Positions 16,390 to 24,471 of a stretch of DNA of 64,000 bases are shown here, one piece after another. A program made the position numbers and the translations under genes. Numbering within the stretch: position 1 is the stretch's first letter; every line of letters begins with the position of its first letter. Origin of the DNA: Terrirubrum flagellatum (lineage in GTDB: Bacteria > Pseudomonadota > Alphaproteobacteria > Rhizobiales > Beijerinckiaceae); assembly GCF_022059845.1 (NCBI RefSeq), contig NZ_CP091851.1, positions 4,825,501-4,889,500 of the forward strand, in the 5' to 3' direction. The notes beneath the pieces were generated by a model. That model had not been told where the DNA came from. It saw nothing but the letters and a program-made list of their open reading frames with translations, and did no database searches.

Positions 16390-18009
16390 TCAAGGCGTCT
16401 GCGTCGGCGCTCGTTCCCCCAGATTCTCCGCGAAGCGCAGGAGATAGCCGTCGGGATCCTGCACGAGAAATTCGCGTTGCCCTTCTTCGCGATCGCCGAC
16501 GCGATACCAGGCTTCGCTTGGCTTCTCGAACAAAGGCCATCCCGCTTTTTCAAGAGCCGCGAGAATCGGCGCGAGGCTTTCGACCGTCATCTGGAAATTC
16601 ACGCCTCGTCCGAACGGCCGTTCCATGCCGCCCGTCTCCCAGCGGCCATTGCGCTCGCAGAGCATCACCTGAAGCGGTCCGCGCTGGAGATAGGCGAAAC
16701 GCGCCGCAGGCCTGTCATAGGCGATCTCGAATCCGAGGAGATCGCGCCAGAACCACAAGCTCTCGTCGAGGCTGGAGACGTCGAGCTCCGGCGTCAGCGC
16801 GGCGAAACCGCCCTTCGGCGCGGCGCCCGTGCTGTGAGACGCCGCTCGTGCGGCAGGGTCTGCAATGGGCGCGACCGGGTTCCGTCCGGACATGATCTCT
16901 CCGTTTTTCCCCGTGACGTCGCGCCCGCGTGAAATCTCGGCGCGCGTTCTTTCGATCAGTGCCTTAATCGCCGGATCGCATGGATTGAAGCGAGCCCAGA
17001 CATATAGCTGATTCGCGATGCGGCGGGCTTTCTCCACATTCCCGCCCGCAGCTTCGGCGCGGGCCAGAAACAAGCTCCCGAAGCGGGCGTTCATCTCGTC
17101 GGCGTCGCCGATCAGAATATCATCCAGCAGAATCCTGGCTTCGCTAAATCGCCCCAGTTCGACGAGCACGCCGCCGCGCGTCCAGCGCAGGTTCTTTGAG
17201 TCCGGAGCGCGCGCGCAAGCCTGTTGCGACCATTCATCGAGTCGCGGGCGCAATTCGGGATCAGCGAAGAGCAGTCCGTCCGTAATCAGGACGTCGAGGA
17301 CAAGCAGCTCCTCGTCCTGCTGCAGGTCGCCGCGATCCAGTTCACGGAGAAAGGCGGCGTGGGTCTCCCGCCGGACGCGCTCATCCGCCCATCGATCGAC
17401 GCGACTCAGGTGAAACAGGATTCGCATCGAGGCGCGCGTCAGCGGCTGTTCCGGCGCTTGCGGGGCGCGATAGCGCCGCCGCATGGCGTCGAAAGCTTTC
17501 TGGTTCGCCTGCGGCCATGATATGCGACCGCGCGCGAGCCGCCAAAGCTGCAGCCCGTCATTTTCGACTTTCACGCCTGCGATGGTCGCCTGTTTCGGAA
17601 TAAGCTGGCCGAGAACGAAGGCGATTTGCGACGTGATGGCGCCGACCGCCGCAGCTTCAAGCGCGCTGCGATCGGGCGCCGCCATGGCCGTCCAGATGAG
17701 AAGCGTGATGAAAACAATGTTTCCGAGCAAGCCGCCCATCAGATAGAGGCCGTATCGGCCTCGATGAAAGTCTGGGATCGGATAGGTGAGGACAAGGCCG
17801 GAGACCGGCCATCTGCGCCATTGAAGATGCGTTTCGCCGATGCGTTGGCTGACAAGCGTCGGCCCGGTTCCGATGATGACCTCGCGCGCCTGAAACGAAA
17901 CGAGCGCGGCGGCGAGCCAATGCCCGCCTTCATGAAAGATCAGTCCGACAATCCAACCGCCGACCAAGCCGGCGGGGAAGGGAATGAGAAAACTCGAAAG
18001 GAAATTCAT
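16390..18009 (-). CDS. M50-type membrane protease fused to a VOC domain
   Basis: 539 residues in one open frame. Residues 10-125 are hydrophobic and carry the zinc motif HEGGH (26-30); the second M50 motif appears as LIPKQ (136-140) with the metal-binding NDG at 150-152, as in site-2 proteases. About 190-365 is helical and repeat-like (ARILLDDILIGDADEMNARF), perhaps TPR. From 395 to 535 a separate VOC/bleomycin-resistance-like domain follows (LDVSSLDESLWFWRDLLGFE, FLVQDPDGYLLRFAENL). An ATG at 16893 (residue 373) has a GGAGAG ribosome binding site, so the VOC part may also be made alone. Either a true fusion or loss of a stop between two genes. It lies downstream of the EVE gene in the same direction. 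Confidence 0.75.
   Translation of the reverse strand: MNFLSSFLIPFPAGLVGGWIVGLIFHEGGHWLAAALVSFQAREVIIGTGPTLVSQRIGETHLQWRRWPVSGLVLTYPIPDFHRGRYGLYLMGGLLGNIVFITLLIWTAMAAPDRSALEAAAVGAITSQIAFVLGQLIPKQATIAGVKVENDGLQLWRLARGRISWPQANQKAFDAMRRRYRAPQAPEQPLTRASMRILFHLSRVDRWADERVRRETHAAFLRELDRGDLQQDEELLVLDVLITDGLLFADPELRPRLDEWSQQACARAPDSKNLRWTRGGVLVELGRFSEARILLDDILIGDADEMNARFGSLFLARAEAAGGNVEKARRIANQLYVWARFNPCDPAIKALIERTRAEISRGRDVTGKNGEIMSGRNPVAPIADPAARAASHSTGAAPKGGFAALTPELDVSSLDESLWFWRDLLGFEIAYDRPAARFAYLQRGPLQVMLCERNGRWETGGMERPFGRGVNFQMTVESLAPILAALEKAGWPLFEKPSEAWYRVGDREEGQREFLVQDPDGYLLRFAENLGERAPTQTP
16897..16902 (-). promoter_or_regulatory. Internal Shine-Dalgarno GGAGAG inside the M50-VOC frame
   Basis: GGAGAG followed by ATC and ATG (start at 16893) sits exactly at the linker between the protease/TPR region and the VOC domain. 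It would give a 167-residue VOC protein, a normal length for a stand-alone family member. Confidence 0.5.
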
Positions 18010-18043
18010 TCCCGCTCAGGCTTGGGCTTTCGCCGGACCTGGC

Positions 18044-18457
18044 TCACAGCCCGCCCATCTTGCAGACGAGCTTCCACTCCTCGTCCGTCACGGGCTGCAC
18101 CGAGAGCCGAAACGACGTGACGAGCGACATCTTGGCGAGTTTCGGCGTCGCCTTGATTTCCTTCAGCGTCACCGGCTTCGGCAGCGGCTTGCCCGCCTTG
18201 AAATCGACGAGCACCCAGGGTTCGCCGGGCGTCTTCGGATCGGGATAATGCTCCTTGATCACCTCGACGATGCCGACGATCTCAAGTCCTTCGTTCGAGT
18301 GATAGAAGAAGACCTCGTCGCCCTTCTTCATCTTCATCAGGTTGAGCTTGGCGGTATGGTTATGCACGCCGTCCCAGTGCGTCCCTTTCGCGCCGGCCTT
18401 CACCTGATCGTCCCACGACCAGGCGCTCGGCTCCGATTTGATCAGCCAATGGGCCAT
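18044..18457 (-). CDS. EVE domain-containing protein
   Basis: 137 residues, a single EVE (PUA-superfamily) domain: MAHWLIKSEPSAWSWDDQVK at the start, then THWDGVHNHTAKLNLMKMKK, GDEVFFYHSNEGLEIVGIV and a C-terminal VTSFRLSVQPVTDEEW. Structures of the family have a pocket for a modified base and eukaryotic relatives (THYN1) bind modified cytosine; the bacterial role is unsettled. Its ATG overlaps the stop of the preceding gene (TGATG), so it is coupled into the tsaD-Nudix-gpsA unit. Confidence 0.9.
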   Translation of the reverse strand: MAHWLIKSEPSAWSWDDQVKAGAKGTHWDGVHNHTAKLNLMKMKKGDEVFFYHSNEGLEIVGIVEVIKEHYPDPKTPGEPWVLVDFKAGKPLPKPVTLKEIKATPKLAKMSLVTSFRLSVQPVTDEEWKLVCKMGGL

Positions 18458-18774
18458 CAGTTTTCGTCCCCCTCTGTCTGCGCCGGCGGCTGCGGCGCAA
18501 GCTGCTCATTCCAGAACCGGATCATCTCGCGCGTCAGCGCTTCATACTCGGCCGGCGTCATCTCGATGCGCGTGTCGCCTTCGCCGAAAGGAAGGACGAG
18601 CACATATCGCTCGGTTCCGTCGGCGCGACGCTTGCGGCGTTCGACCACGGGCCGCGCCGTCTGCGTTCCGATCGCGACCGGCAGGCTGGAGGCGAGAACG
18701 TCCGAGCCGATCACCGCGCGGGCGGCGGCGACGCCTTTGAAAATGCGCTTGAGAAAATCAGACCTGTCCGCCAT
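18457..18774 (-). CDS. Conserved-looking hypothetical protein
   Basis: 105 residues of unknown family, between gpsA (8-bp gap) and the EVE gene (1-base overlap). The N-terminal half is basic (VERRKRRADGTERYVLVLPF), followed by TRIEMTPAEYEALTREMIRF and a Pro/Glu tail. No membrane segment or signal. In many relatives the same operon position is held by a YciI-like gene, but this sequence does not show that motif. Real by position and coupling; function not inferred. Confidence 0.7.
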   Translation of the reverse strand: MADRSDFLKRIFKGVAAARAVIGSDVLASSLPVAIGTQTARPVVERRKRRADGTERYVLVLPFGEGDTRIEMTPAEYEALTREMIRFWNEQLAPQPPAQTEGDEN

Positions 18775-18782
18775 GCGGCTCC

Positions 18783-19775
18783 CTACCTCTCGGCGCGCAG
18801 CGGCCGCGTCATCAAGGCCGCGACCGCGTCGTCGACGGTCACGCCGCCTGCGATCAGCTTCGCGACCGCTTCGCAGATCGGCATGTCGACGCCGCGCTCG
18901 CGCGCCACGCGGACAAGGATATCCGCGGTGTAGGCGCCTTCGGCAAGAGCCTCGCGCGCGACGTCGGCGGCGCTGCGACCACGCCCCAGCGCCTCGCCGA
19001 AGGCGAAGTTGCGCGATTTCGCGGAGCCGCAGGTGAGCACGAGATCGCCAAGGCCTGAAAGCCCCATCAGCGTTTCCGGCTTTGCGCAGCAGGCGGAGGC
19101 GAAGCGTTGCAGTTCGGCGAAGCCGCGCGCCACCAGAGCGGCGCGGGCGCTTTCGCCCAGTCCTTTGCCGGCGACGACGCCAGCCCCGATCGCAAGCACA
19201 TTCTTCGCCGCGCCGCCAATCTCCACGCCATGCACATCGGCGCCGTGATAGAGACGCAGTGTCGGCGATGACAGCGCTTCCGCAATGGCGGCTGCAAGCG
19301 TCGCGTCAGCGCAGGCGAGCACTACGGCGGTCGGCAGGCCGCGTGCGACATCGCTCGCGAAGCTGGGTCCCGAAAGCGCCGCGACCGGCGAAGAGGCGAG
19401 CGCCGCGCCGATGATTTCGGTGGGGTAGAGGCCGCTGTCGCGTTCGATGCCTTTCGCCGTCGAGACAACCGGGGTTCCGCTCGTGATATGCGAGACGAGA
19501 CCTTCGCTCGCCGCGCGAACAGTTTGCGTTGGCGTCGCGAGAATGACGAGCGAGGCCGCGGCGAGAGATGAGAGATCGGCTGTCGGCGAAACGCCCTCCG
19601 CCAGCGGCACGCCGGGCAACCGGCGCATGTTCTGACCCTGCGTGCGCATCTCCCAGGCATGTTCGGGATCGCGCGCGATCAGCGTCACCGTGCGGCCTTC
19701 GCGCGCGACCGCGTTGGCGAGCGCCGTGCCCCAAGCGCCAGCGCCGAGGACGGCGATTGAGTCGAAATCGCTCAT
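18783..19775 (-). CDS. gpsA: Glycerol-3-phosphate dehydrogenase [NAD(P)+]
   Basis: 330 residues. It reduces dihydroxyacetone phosphate to sn-glycerol-3-P for phospholipid synthesis. The NAD(P) fold is AVLGAGAWGTALANAVA at about 9-25. VSTAKGIERDSG, AALSGPSFASDVARGLPTAV and the catalytic-lysine region IGGAAKNVLAIGAGVVAGKG are intact. Its ATG overlaps the Nudix stop by ATGA, placing it third in tsaD-Nudix-gpsA-hypothetical-EVE. The product feeds PlsC-type acyltransferases (one at 41699). Confidence 0.96.
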   Translation of the reverse strand: MSDFDSIAVLGAGAWGTALANAVAREGRTVTLIARDPEHAWEMRTQGQNMRRLPGVPLAEGVSPTADLSSLAAASLVILATPTQTVRAASEGLVSHITSGTPVVSTAKGIERDSGLYPTEIIGAALASSPVAALSGPSFASDVARGLPTAVVLACADATLAAAIAEALSSPTLRLYHGADVHGVEIGGAAKNVLAIGAGVVAGKGLGESARAALVARGFAELQRFASACCAKPETLMGLSGLGDLVLTCGSAKSRNFAFGEALGRGRSAADVAREALAEGAYTADILVRVARERGVDMPICEAVAKLIAGGVTVDDAVAALMTRPLRAER

Positions 19776-20224
19776 GCCGCCGCGCGCTCCATTGTCGCGG
19801 CGAATTCGTCGAGCTTCGCCCCAAGCTCGGCGAAGAAATGGGGCTTCTCCGCCAGCGCCATCCAGAAAAGTTCGAAGCGGATTGGCGCTCCGCCGTTATC
19901 GAGCTTTTCCTCGATCCGCTCCCACTGTGCTGGCGTCTCGACGGTCACGGGAACATGGAAGAAGTGACGATGATAGATGTGCCTCACCCCATCGCTCTCG
20001 AAGATGAAGGTCGCCTCGCCCAGCGGATGAAAAACAGGCGCATCGACAATGCCGGTCTCTTCTTCGAGTTCGCGTCGCGCGGCTTCGAGAATCGATTCGC
20101 CTTCGTCGACGGTTCCGCCGGGCGGCTGAATGCCAACTTCGGGAAAATCAGGTTCGCGAAATACGAGAAGATCATCGCCGCGCGTGACGTAGAGAACGAC
20201 CTTATGTCGTTCGCGCACGCGCAT
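19772..20224 (-). CDS. Nudix hydrolase
   Basis: 150 residues from the ATG at 20224, which overlaps the tsaD stop (TGATG). The Nudix box is complete: GGTVDEGESILEAARRELEE followed by ETGI, i.e. G-x5-E-x7-REL-x-EE-x-G. The family hydrolyses nucleoside diphosphates linked to another group, with Mg2+; the substrate is unknown. Coupling to both tsaD and gpsA by overlaps suggests tight cotranslation, not necessarily a shared pathway. Confidence 0.92.
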   Translation of the reverse strand: MRVRERHKVVLYVTRGDDLLVFREPDFPEVGIQPPGGTVDEGESILEAARRELEEETGIVDAPVFHPLGEATFIFESDGVRHIYHRHFFHVPVTVETPAQWERIEEKLDNGGAPIRFELFWMALAEKPHFFAELGAKLDEFAATMERAAA

Positions 20225-21300
20225 CACGCCTTGGCTCCGAGCCGGCCGCCGCCATAGGCGGCTGCGCTCGACTGATCGAGCGGCCAGCGCGGGCGCGGAC
20301 TCGCATCGAGTTCGTCCTTCATGTCGAGCGCCAGCCTTTCGATGCCAGCCCACGCGATCATCGCGCCATTGTCGGTGCAGAGCGCCGGCGGCGGCGCGAC
20401 GAGGCGCAGACCGATCTCGGCGGCGAGCCGCACGAGAGCCTGACGAATCGCGCCGTTCGCGGCGACGCCGCCGGCGACGACGAGCGCGCGCGGCGGCTCA
20501 TTGGTCGCGTCGCGGAAGGCGCGCAGCGCGAATCTGATTCGATCGACGAGCACGTCGACGATCGCCGCCTGAAACGAGGCGCAGAGATCCGCGACGTCGG
20601 CGCCGTTGAGCGGCATGCGCTTCTCCGCCTCCATGCGCACGGCGGTCTTCAGGCCCGAGAGCGAGAAATCAGGCTTCGGCCGGCCGAGCATCGGACGCGG
20701 CAGGGGAATGCGTTCGGGATCGCCGCGCTCGGCCGCACGCTCGACCGCGGGGCCGCCGGGATAGGGCAGGCCAAGAAGCTTCGCGACCTTGTCGAAGGCT
20801 TCGCCGACCGCATCGTCGATCGTGGTGCCCAGGCGCTTGTAATCGCCGACGCCGCGCACTGCGAGCAGCTGCGTATGGCCGCCTGAGACAAGCAGCAGCA
20901 AATAGGGAAATGGCAGACCATCGGTCAGGCGTGGCGTCAGCGCATGCGCCTCGAGGTGATTGACGGCCACGAACGGTTTGCCGGCGGCAAGCGCCAGAGT
21001 CTTCGCTGTGGTCAGGCCGACAAGCACGCCGCCGACAAGGCCGGGTCCCGCGGCGGCGGCGACGCCATCGACATCACTCAGTTTCAGATTCGCATCGTTC
21101 AGCGCGCGCTTCACGAGGCCGTCGAGAATCTCGACATGGGCGCGCGCCGCTACTTCCGGCACCACGCCGCCATAGGGCGCGTGATCCTTGATCTGGCTGT
21201 GAACCTCGTTGGCGAGAATCTCGCCGCGCCCGTCGCCGGCGAGGCGCACGATGGCGGCGGCGGTCTCATCGCAGGTGGTTTCGATGCCGAGGACGATCAT
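20224..21300 (-). CDS. tsaD: tRNA N6-threonylcarbamoyladenosine transferase TsaD
   Basis: 358 residues from the ATG at 21300 ([18 protein letters not shown]); in-frame upstream ATGs at 21348 and 21444 would add an Arg-rich leader that overlaps the hemC promoter region. TsaD transfers threonylcarbamoyl to A37 of ANN-decoding tRNAs. The metal-binding HLEAH ([11 protein letters not shown]), the ASKH fold motifs [11 protein letters not shown] and the C-terminal [12 protein letters not shown] are present. It heads the minus-strand operon and is divergent from hemC with a 91-bp gap. Confidence 0.95.
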   Translation of the reverse strand: MIVLGIETTCDETAAAIVRLAGDGRGEILANEVHSQIKDHAPYGGVVPEVAARAHVEILDGLVKRALNDANLKLSDVDGVAAAAGPGLVGGVLVGLTTAKTLALAAGKPFVAVNHLEAHALTPRLTDGLPFPYLLLLVSGGHTQLLAVRGVGDYKRLGTTIDDAVGEAFDKVAKLLGLPYPGGPAVERAAERGDPERIPLPRPMLGRPKPDFSLSGLKTAVRMEAEKRMPLNGADVADLCASFQAAIVDVLVDRIRFALRAFRDATNEPPRALVVAGGVAANGAIRQALVRLAAEIGLRLVAPPPALCTDNGAMIAWAGIERLALDMKDELDASPRPRWPLDQSSAAAYGGGRLGAKA

Positions 21301-21391
21301 TCGCAAGCGGGCTTGTCGCGCCGCGAGCCGGCGCTTAGAGCCCGTCATAGACTGTTCGGCCGCCGTCACAACCGGCGCCGGGAATCCTGAT

Positions 21392-22315
21392 GTGAGCACG
21401 CCTTTCCTGACCCTTGGCACGCGCGGCAGCCCGCTGGCTCTCAAGCAGGCTTACGAGACGCGGGCGCGGCTCGCGGCGGCGCATGGCGTCGCCGAGGAGG
21501 CGATCGCTGTGACGCCGATCCGCACCACCGGGGACGCTATTCGCGACCGGGCGTTATCGGAGGCCGGCGGCAAGGGGCTGTTCACGAAGGAGCTTGATGC
21601 GGCGCTCCTGTCGGGCGCGATCGACATCGCCGTCCACTCGGCCAAGGACGTGCCGACTTTCCTTGAGCCGGGCGTCGTCATCGCCGGTTATCTCCCGCGC
21701 GTTGATGTGCGCGACGGGCTGATCGCCGCGCCGGGCGCGACGCTCGCGACCCTGCGGCCCGGCGCGCGCATCGGAACTGCGTCAATCCGCCGCCAGGCGC
21801 AATTGAAACGCTTCCGTTCTGATTTTGAAATCGGCCTCCTGCGCGGCAATGTGGACACGCGAATCCGCAAGGTCGAGGAGGGGGAATTCGACGCGACCCT
21901 GCTGGCCATGGCCGGATTGACGCGGCTTGGGCAGGTGGATCGGGTCGCCGAAATCCTGCCTCTGGAGGGCTTCCTGCCGGCCGTGGGACAGGGGGCGATC
22001 GCCATCGCCTCCAGAGCCCAGGACGCGAGAATAACCGCTCTGTTGGCCGCTATCATCGATCTGGACACGGGTCTGGCGCTGGCGGCCGAGCGCGCCTTCC
22101 TCACGCGGCTCGACGGCTCCTGCCGGACGCCGATCGGAGGGCTCGCGACCATCCATAACGGTATCGTAACGTTTCGGGGCGAGGCGCTCTTGCCTGACGG
22201 GTCCGATGGCGCCACGGTGGCGATCGAGGGGCCGGTCGCCCGCGCCGCCGAGCTGGGCGACGAAGCGGGCAAGGACCTTCTTGCGCGCGCGCCTGCGGGC
22301 GTGGTCGGTCGTTAG
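21392..22315 (+). CDS. hemC: Porphobilinogen deaminase (hydroxymethylbilane synthase)
   Basis: 307 residues from a GTG at 21392; no ATG near the conserved N-terminus [20 protein letters not shown]. It assembles four porphobilinogens into hydroxymethylbilane. The dipyrromethane-cofactor cysteine is in [11 protein letters not shown]. Arg-rich substrate contacts ([24 protein letters not shown]) are intact. It begins a heme cluster followed by the hemD-Mic60 fusion and hemY, divergent from tsaD, the standard alphaproteobacterial arrangement. Confidence 0.95.
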   Translation: MSTPFLTLGTRGSPLALKQAYETRARLAAAHGVAEEAIAVTPIRTTGDAIRDRALSEAGGKGLFTKELDAALLSGAIDIAVHSAKDVPTFLEPGVVIAGYLPRVDVRDGLIAAPGATLATLRPGARIGTASIRRQAQLKRFRSDFEIGLLRGNVDTRIRKVEEGEFDATLLAMAGLTRLGQVDRVAEILPLEGFLPAVGQGAIAIASRAQDARITALLAAIIDLDTGLALAAERAFLTRLDGSCRTPIGGLATIHNGIVTFRGEALLPDGSDGATVAIEGPVARAAELGDEAGKDLLARAPAGVVGR

Positions 22316-22397
22316 GCCAGCGCGCAGCACTGCCCGGGCGGCGGTCCAGGGGGATCGCCGCCTTATCTCTCGCCAGACCGGAACCTGACTGAAGAGC

Positions 22398-24461
22398 ATG
22401 GCGACCATTCTCGTCACCCGACCGGAAAGACAAGCGGCCCGCACCGCCGAACGCCTGCGGGCGGACGGGCGCGAAGTCATCGTCTCGCCGGTGCTGGCGA
22501 TCGCGGAGCTGACGCCTCCGATTCCAGAGGGACGCGCCGACGTCGTTCTCGCTACCAGCGCCAACGCCGCCGGCTGGCTGACGCGGCCGGAGATTCGAGC
22601 CGCGCTCGGCGACAGGCCGGTCTTCGCCGTTGGCGATCAGGCCGCCGCGGCGATTCGCGAGGGCGGCTACAAGAATGTCCGCTCCGCCGAAGGCGATGGC
22701 GATGATCTGGTCGAACTGATCTTTCGCGCGCTCGCCCCACCGGCGCGCATTCTAGCTGTCGTCGGAGACCCGCATCGCGATCAGCCGCTCGAGGCGCTGC
22801 GCGAGAAGGGCTACGGGATCGTCGCCGTCGTCGCCTATGAGGCGGCTCTCGTCGAACAACTCACCGCGGAAGCGATCGCGGGTTTGCGCTACGACATCGT
22901 CGACGCCGTGCTGCATTATTCGCCGCGCAGCGCGCGCCAGTTCATCGCGCTCGCGCAGAGCGCCGACGCGTCCGACAAGCTCGCGCGCCTGCGCCATGTC
23001 TGCCTGTCGCAGGAGATCGCGGACGCGTTGCCGGATCAGTTGCGCGCGCATGCGGCGATCGCCGATGCGCCGAATGAGGATTCCTTGTTCGTGGCGCTTG
23101 CGGCTGCGCTCGATGAAGCGCCAGCGATCGAGTCCATCGCACCCGAAGATGCGCCGCAGCGGCCGAAGCGTGCTTCGCGTTCGCGCGCGCCGCGCGTAAT
23201 CGAGGGCGAAGCGAAAAGGGTCGAGGAGCGCGCCGAAGCATCGGAGACCAGCGCCGCGCCTGCAATCACGGAAGACGCGGCGGTTGTCCCTGAGGCGAAA
23301 GACGCCTCTGTGCCCGCTCAAGCGACATCGCTTGTCGATGCGCCGGCTTCGAACGAGGAGGCTGTTGCAAGCGCCGAGACTTCGCCGTTGCGCGCCAGCG
23401 CGGTGTCATCCGCCGACGCGCGCGATGAGATCAGGGAGATGCGTGAGGAGCCTCGCGCCGCGGCAGCATCGTCCGCCACGAGTTTCGCAAGCGCTTCTCA
23501 AAAGGACGCGCCGCCACGCTCGCCTTCCATTTTGACGCCGTTGATCGTCTCGACCGTCGCCGGCGCCATTGCGGGCGCGGTCGTCGCGCTTCTGTTCGCG
23601 CTCGCGCCAAAGCCGGCTGATTTCAGCGCGCTCGATCAGCGCTTCGCCACGCTTGCGCCGCGCAGCGACCTCGCGCCGCTGCAGCAGAAGGTCGATGGCG
23701 CAACCGCGGCGTTTCAGCGCGATCAGGCGGCGTTGCGCGCGCAGATCGAGGAACTTGCAAAGCGAGTGCAAGCCGCTGCGCAAACCCAAGCGCCGGTCTC
23801 CAGCGGCGCGAGCGCGTCCGGCGGAAGCGAGGATCTGCGCACGGAGCTCGAAGCGCTGAAGCAGCAGATCGCAGCTCTTCAGGCGAAGAGCGATGAGCTG
23901 GCGCGCGTCACTGGCCAAATTCAGGGCGCGGCGCAGGCCTCGACGGTGATGCGGCGCCATGCGCTCGCGAGCGCGATATCGCAGGCTCTGACGCGCGGCG
24001 GCGCCTACGGCGGCGAACTCGACGCGCTGAAAGCGCTCGGCGCGACGGATCAGCAGTTCGCCGCGCTGAAACCCTATGCAGCCGGCAACGCTCCGTCGCC
24101 GCGTGCGCTTGCTGACTCCTTCAAGCCGCTTGCGCCGCGTCTGATCGAGCAGGCGCAGAACGTGTCCGCCACAAGTTCACTCGCGGATCGCGCCTGGGCC
24201 TCGCTGCGCCAGCTCGTGCGCGTACGGCCCGTTGGCGAAGCGCAAGGCGATGATGTTCCTTCGCTTGTCGCGCGCATCGAATCGGCGCTGGCGCGCGGTT
24301 CGCTCTCCGATGCGTGGGTGGCCTATGAAAAACTGCCGGCGCCGCAGCATGCGCTTGCCGCCGTCTGGGGCGGGACGTTGAAGCAGCGACTCGACGCAGG
24401 CGTTGCCGCGCAATCATTGATCGACGAGGCTGCGCGGGCGCTCGCCCAGCCGGGAAAGTGA
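22398..24461 (+). CDS. HemD (uroporphyrinogen-III synthase) - Mic60/mitofilin fusion
   Basis: 687 residues in one frame. Residues 1-238 are a HemD domain: ILVTRPERQAARTAERL, ATSANAAGW, FAVGDQAAAAI and the conserved HYSPRSARQF. A low-complexity, acidic/Ala-rich linker (240-375) leads to one membrane segment at about 379-403 (LIVSTVAGAIAGAVVALLF), a coiled coil (about 410-510) and a C-terminal mitofilin signature region with VRPVGEAQGDDV. In most relatives HemD and Mic60 (COG4223) are adjacent separate genes between hemC and hemY; here no stop or restart is seen between them. HemD cyclises hydroxymethylbilane; alphaproteobacterial Mic60 shapes intracytoplasmic membranes. Confidence 0.85.
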   Translation: MATILVTRPERQAARTAERLRADGREVIVSPVLAIAELTPPIPEGRADVVLATSANAAGWLTRPEIRAALGDRPVFAVGDQAAAAIREGGYKNVRSAEGDGDDLVELIFRALAPPARILAVVGDPHRDQPLEALREKGYGIVAVVAYEAALVEQLTAEAIAGLRYDIVDAVLHYSPRSARQFIALAQSADASDKLARLRHVCLSQEIADALPDQLRAHAAIADAPNEDSLFVALAAALDEAPAIESIAPEDAPQRPKRASRSRAPRVIEGEAKRVEERAEASETSAAPAITEDAAVVPEAKDASVPAQATSLVDAPASNEEAVASAETSPLRASAVSSADARDEIREMREEPRAAAASSATSFASASQKDAPPRSPSILTPLIVSTVAGAIAGAVVALLFALAPKPADFSALDQRFATLAPRSDLAPLQQKVDGATAAFQRDQAALRAQIEELAKRVQAAAQTQAPVSSGASASGGSEDLRTELEALKQQIAALQAKSDELARVTGQIQGAAQASTVMRRHALASAISQALTRGGAYGGELDALKALGATDQQFAALKPYAAGNAPSPRALADSFKPLAPRLIEQAQNVSATSSLADRAWASLRQLVRVRPVGEAQGDDVPSLVARIESALARGSLSDAWVAYEKLPAPQHALAAVWGGTLKQRLDAGVAAQSLIDEAARALAQPGK

Positions 24462-24471
24462 AGGACGTTTC

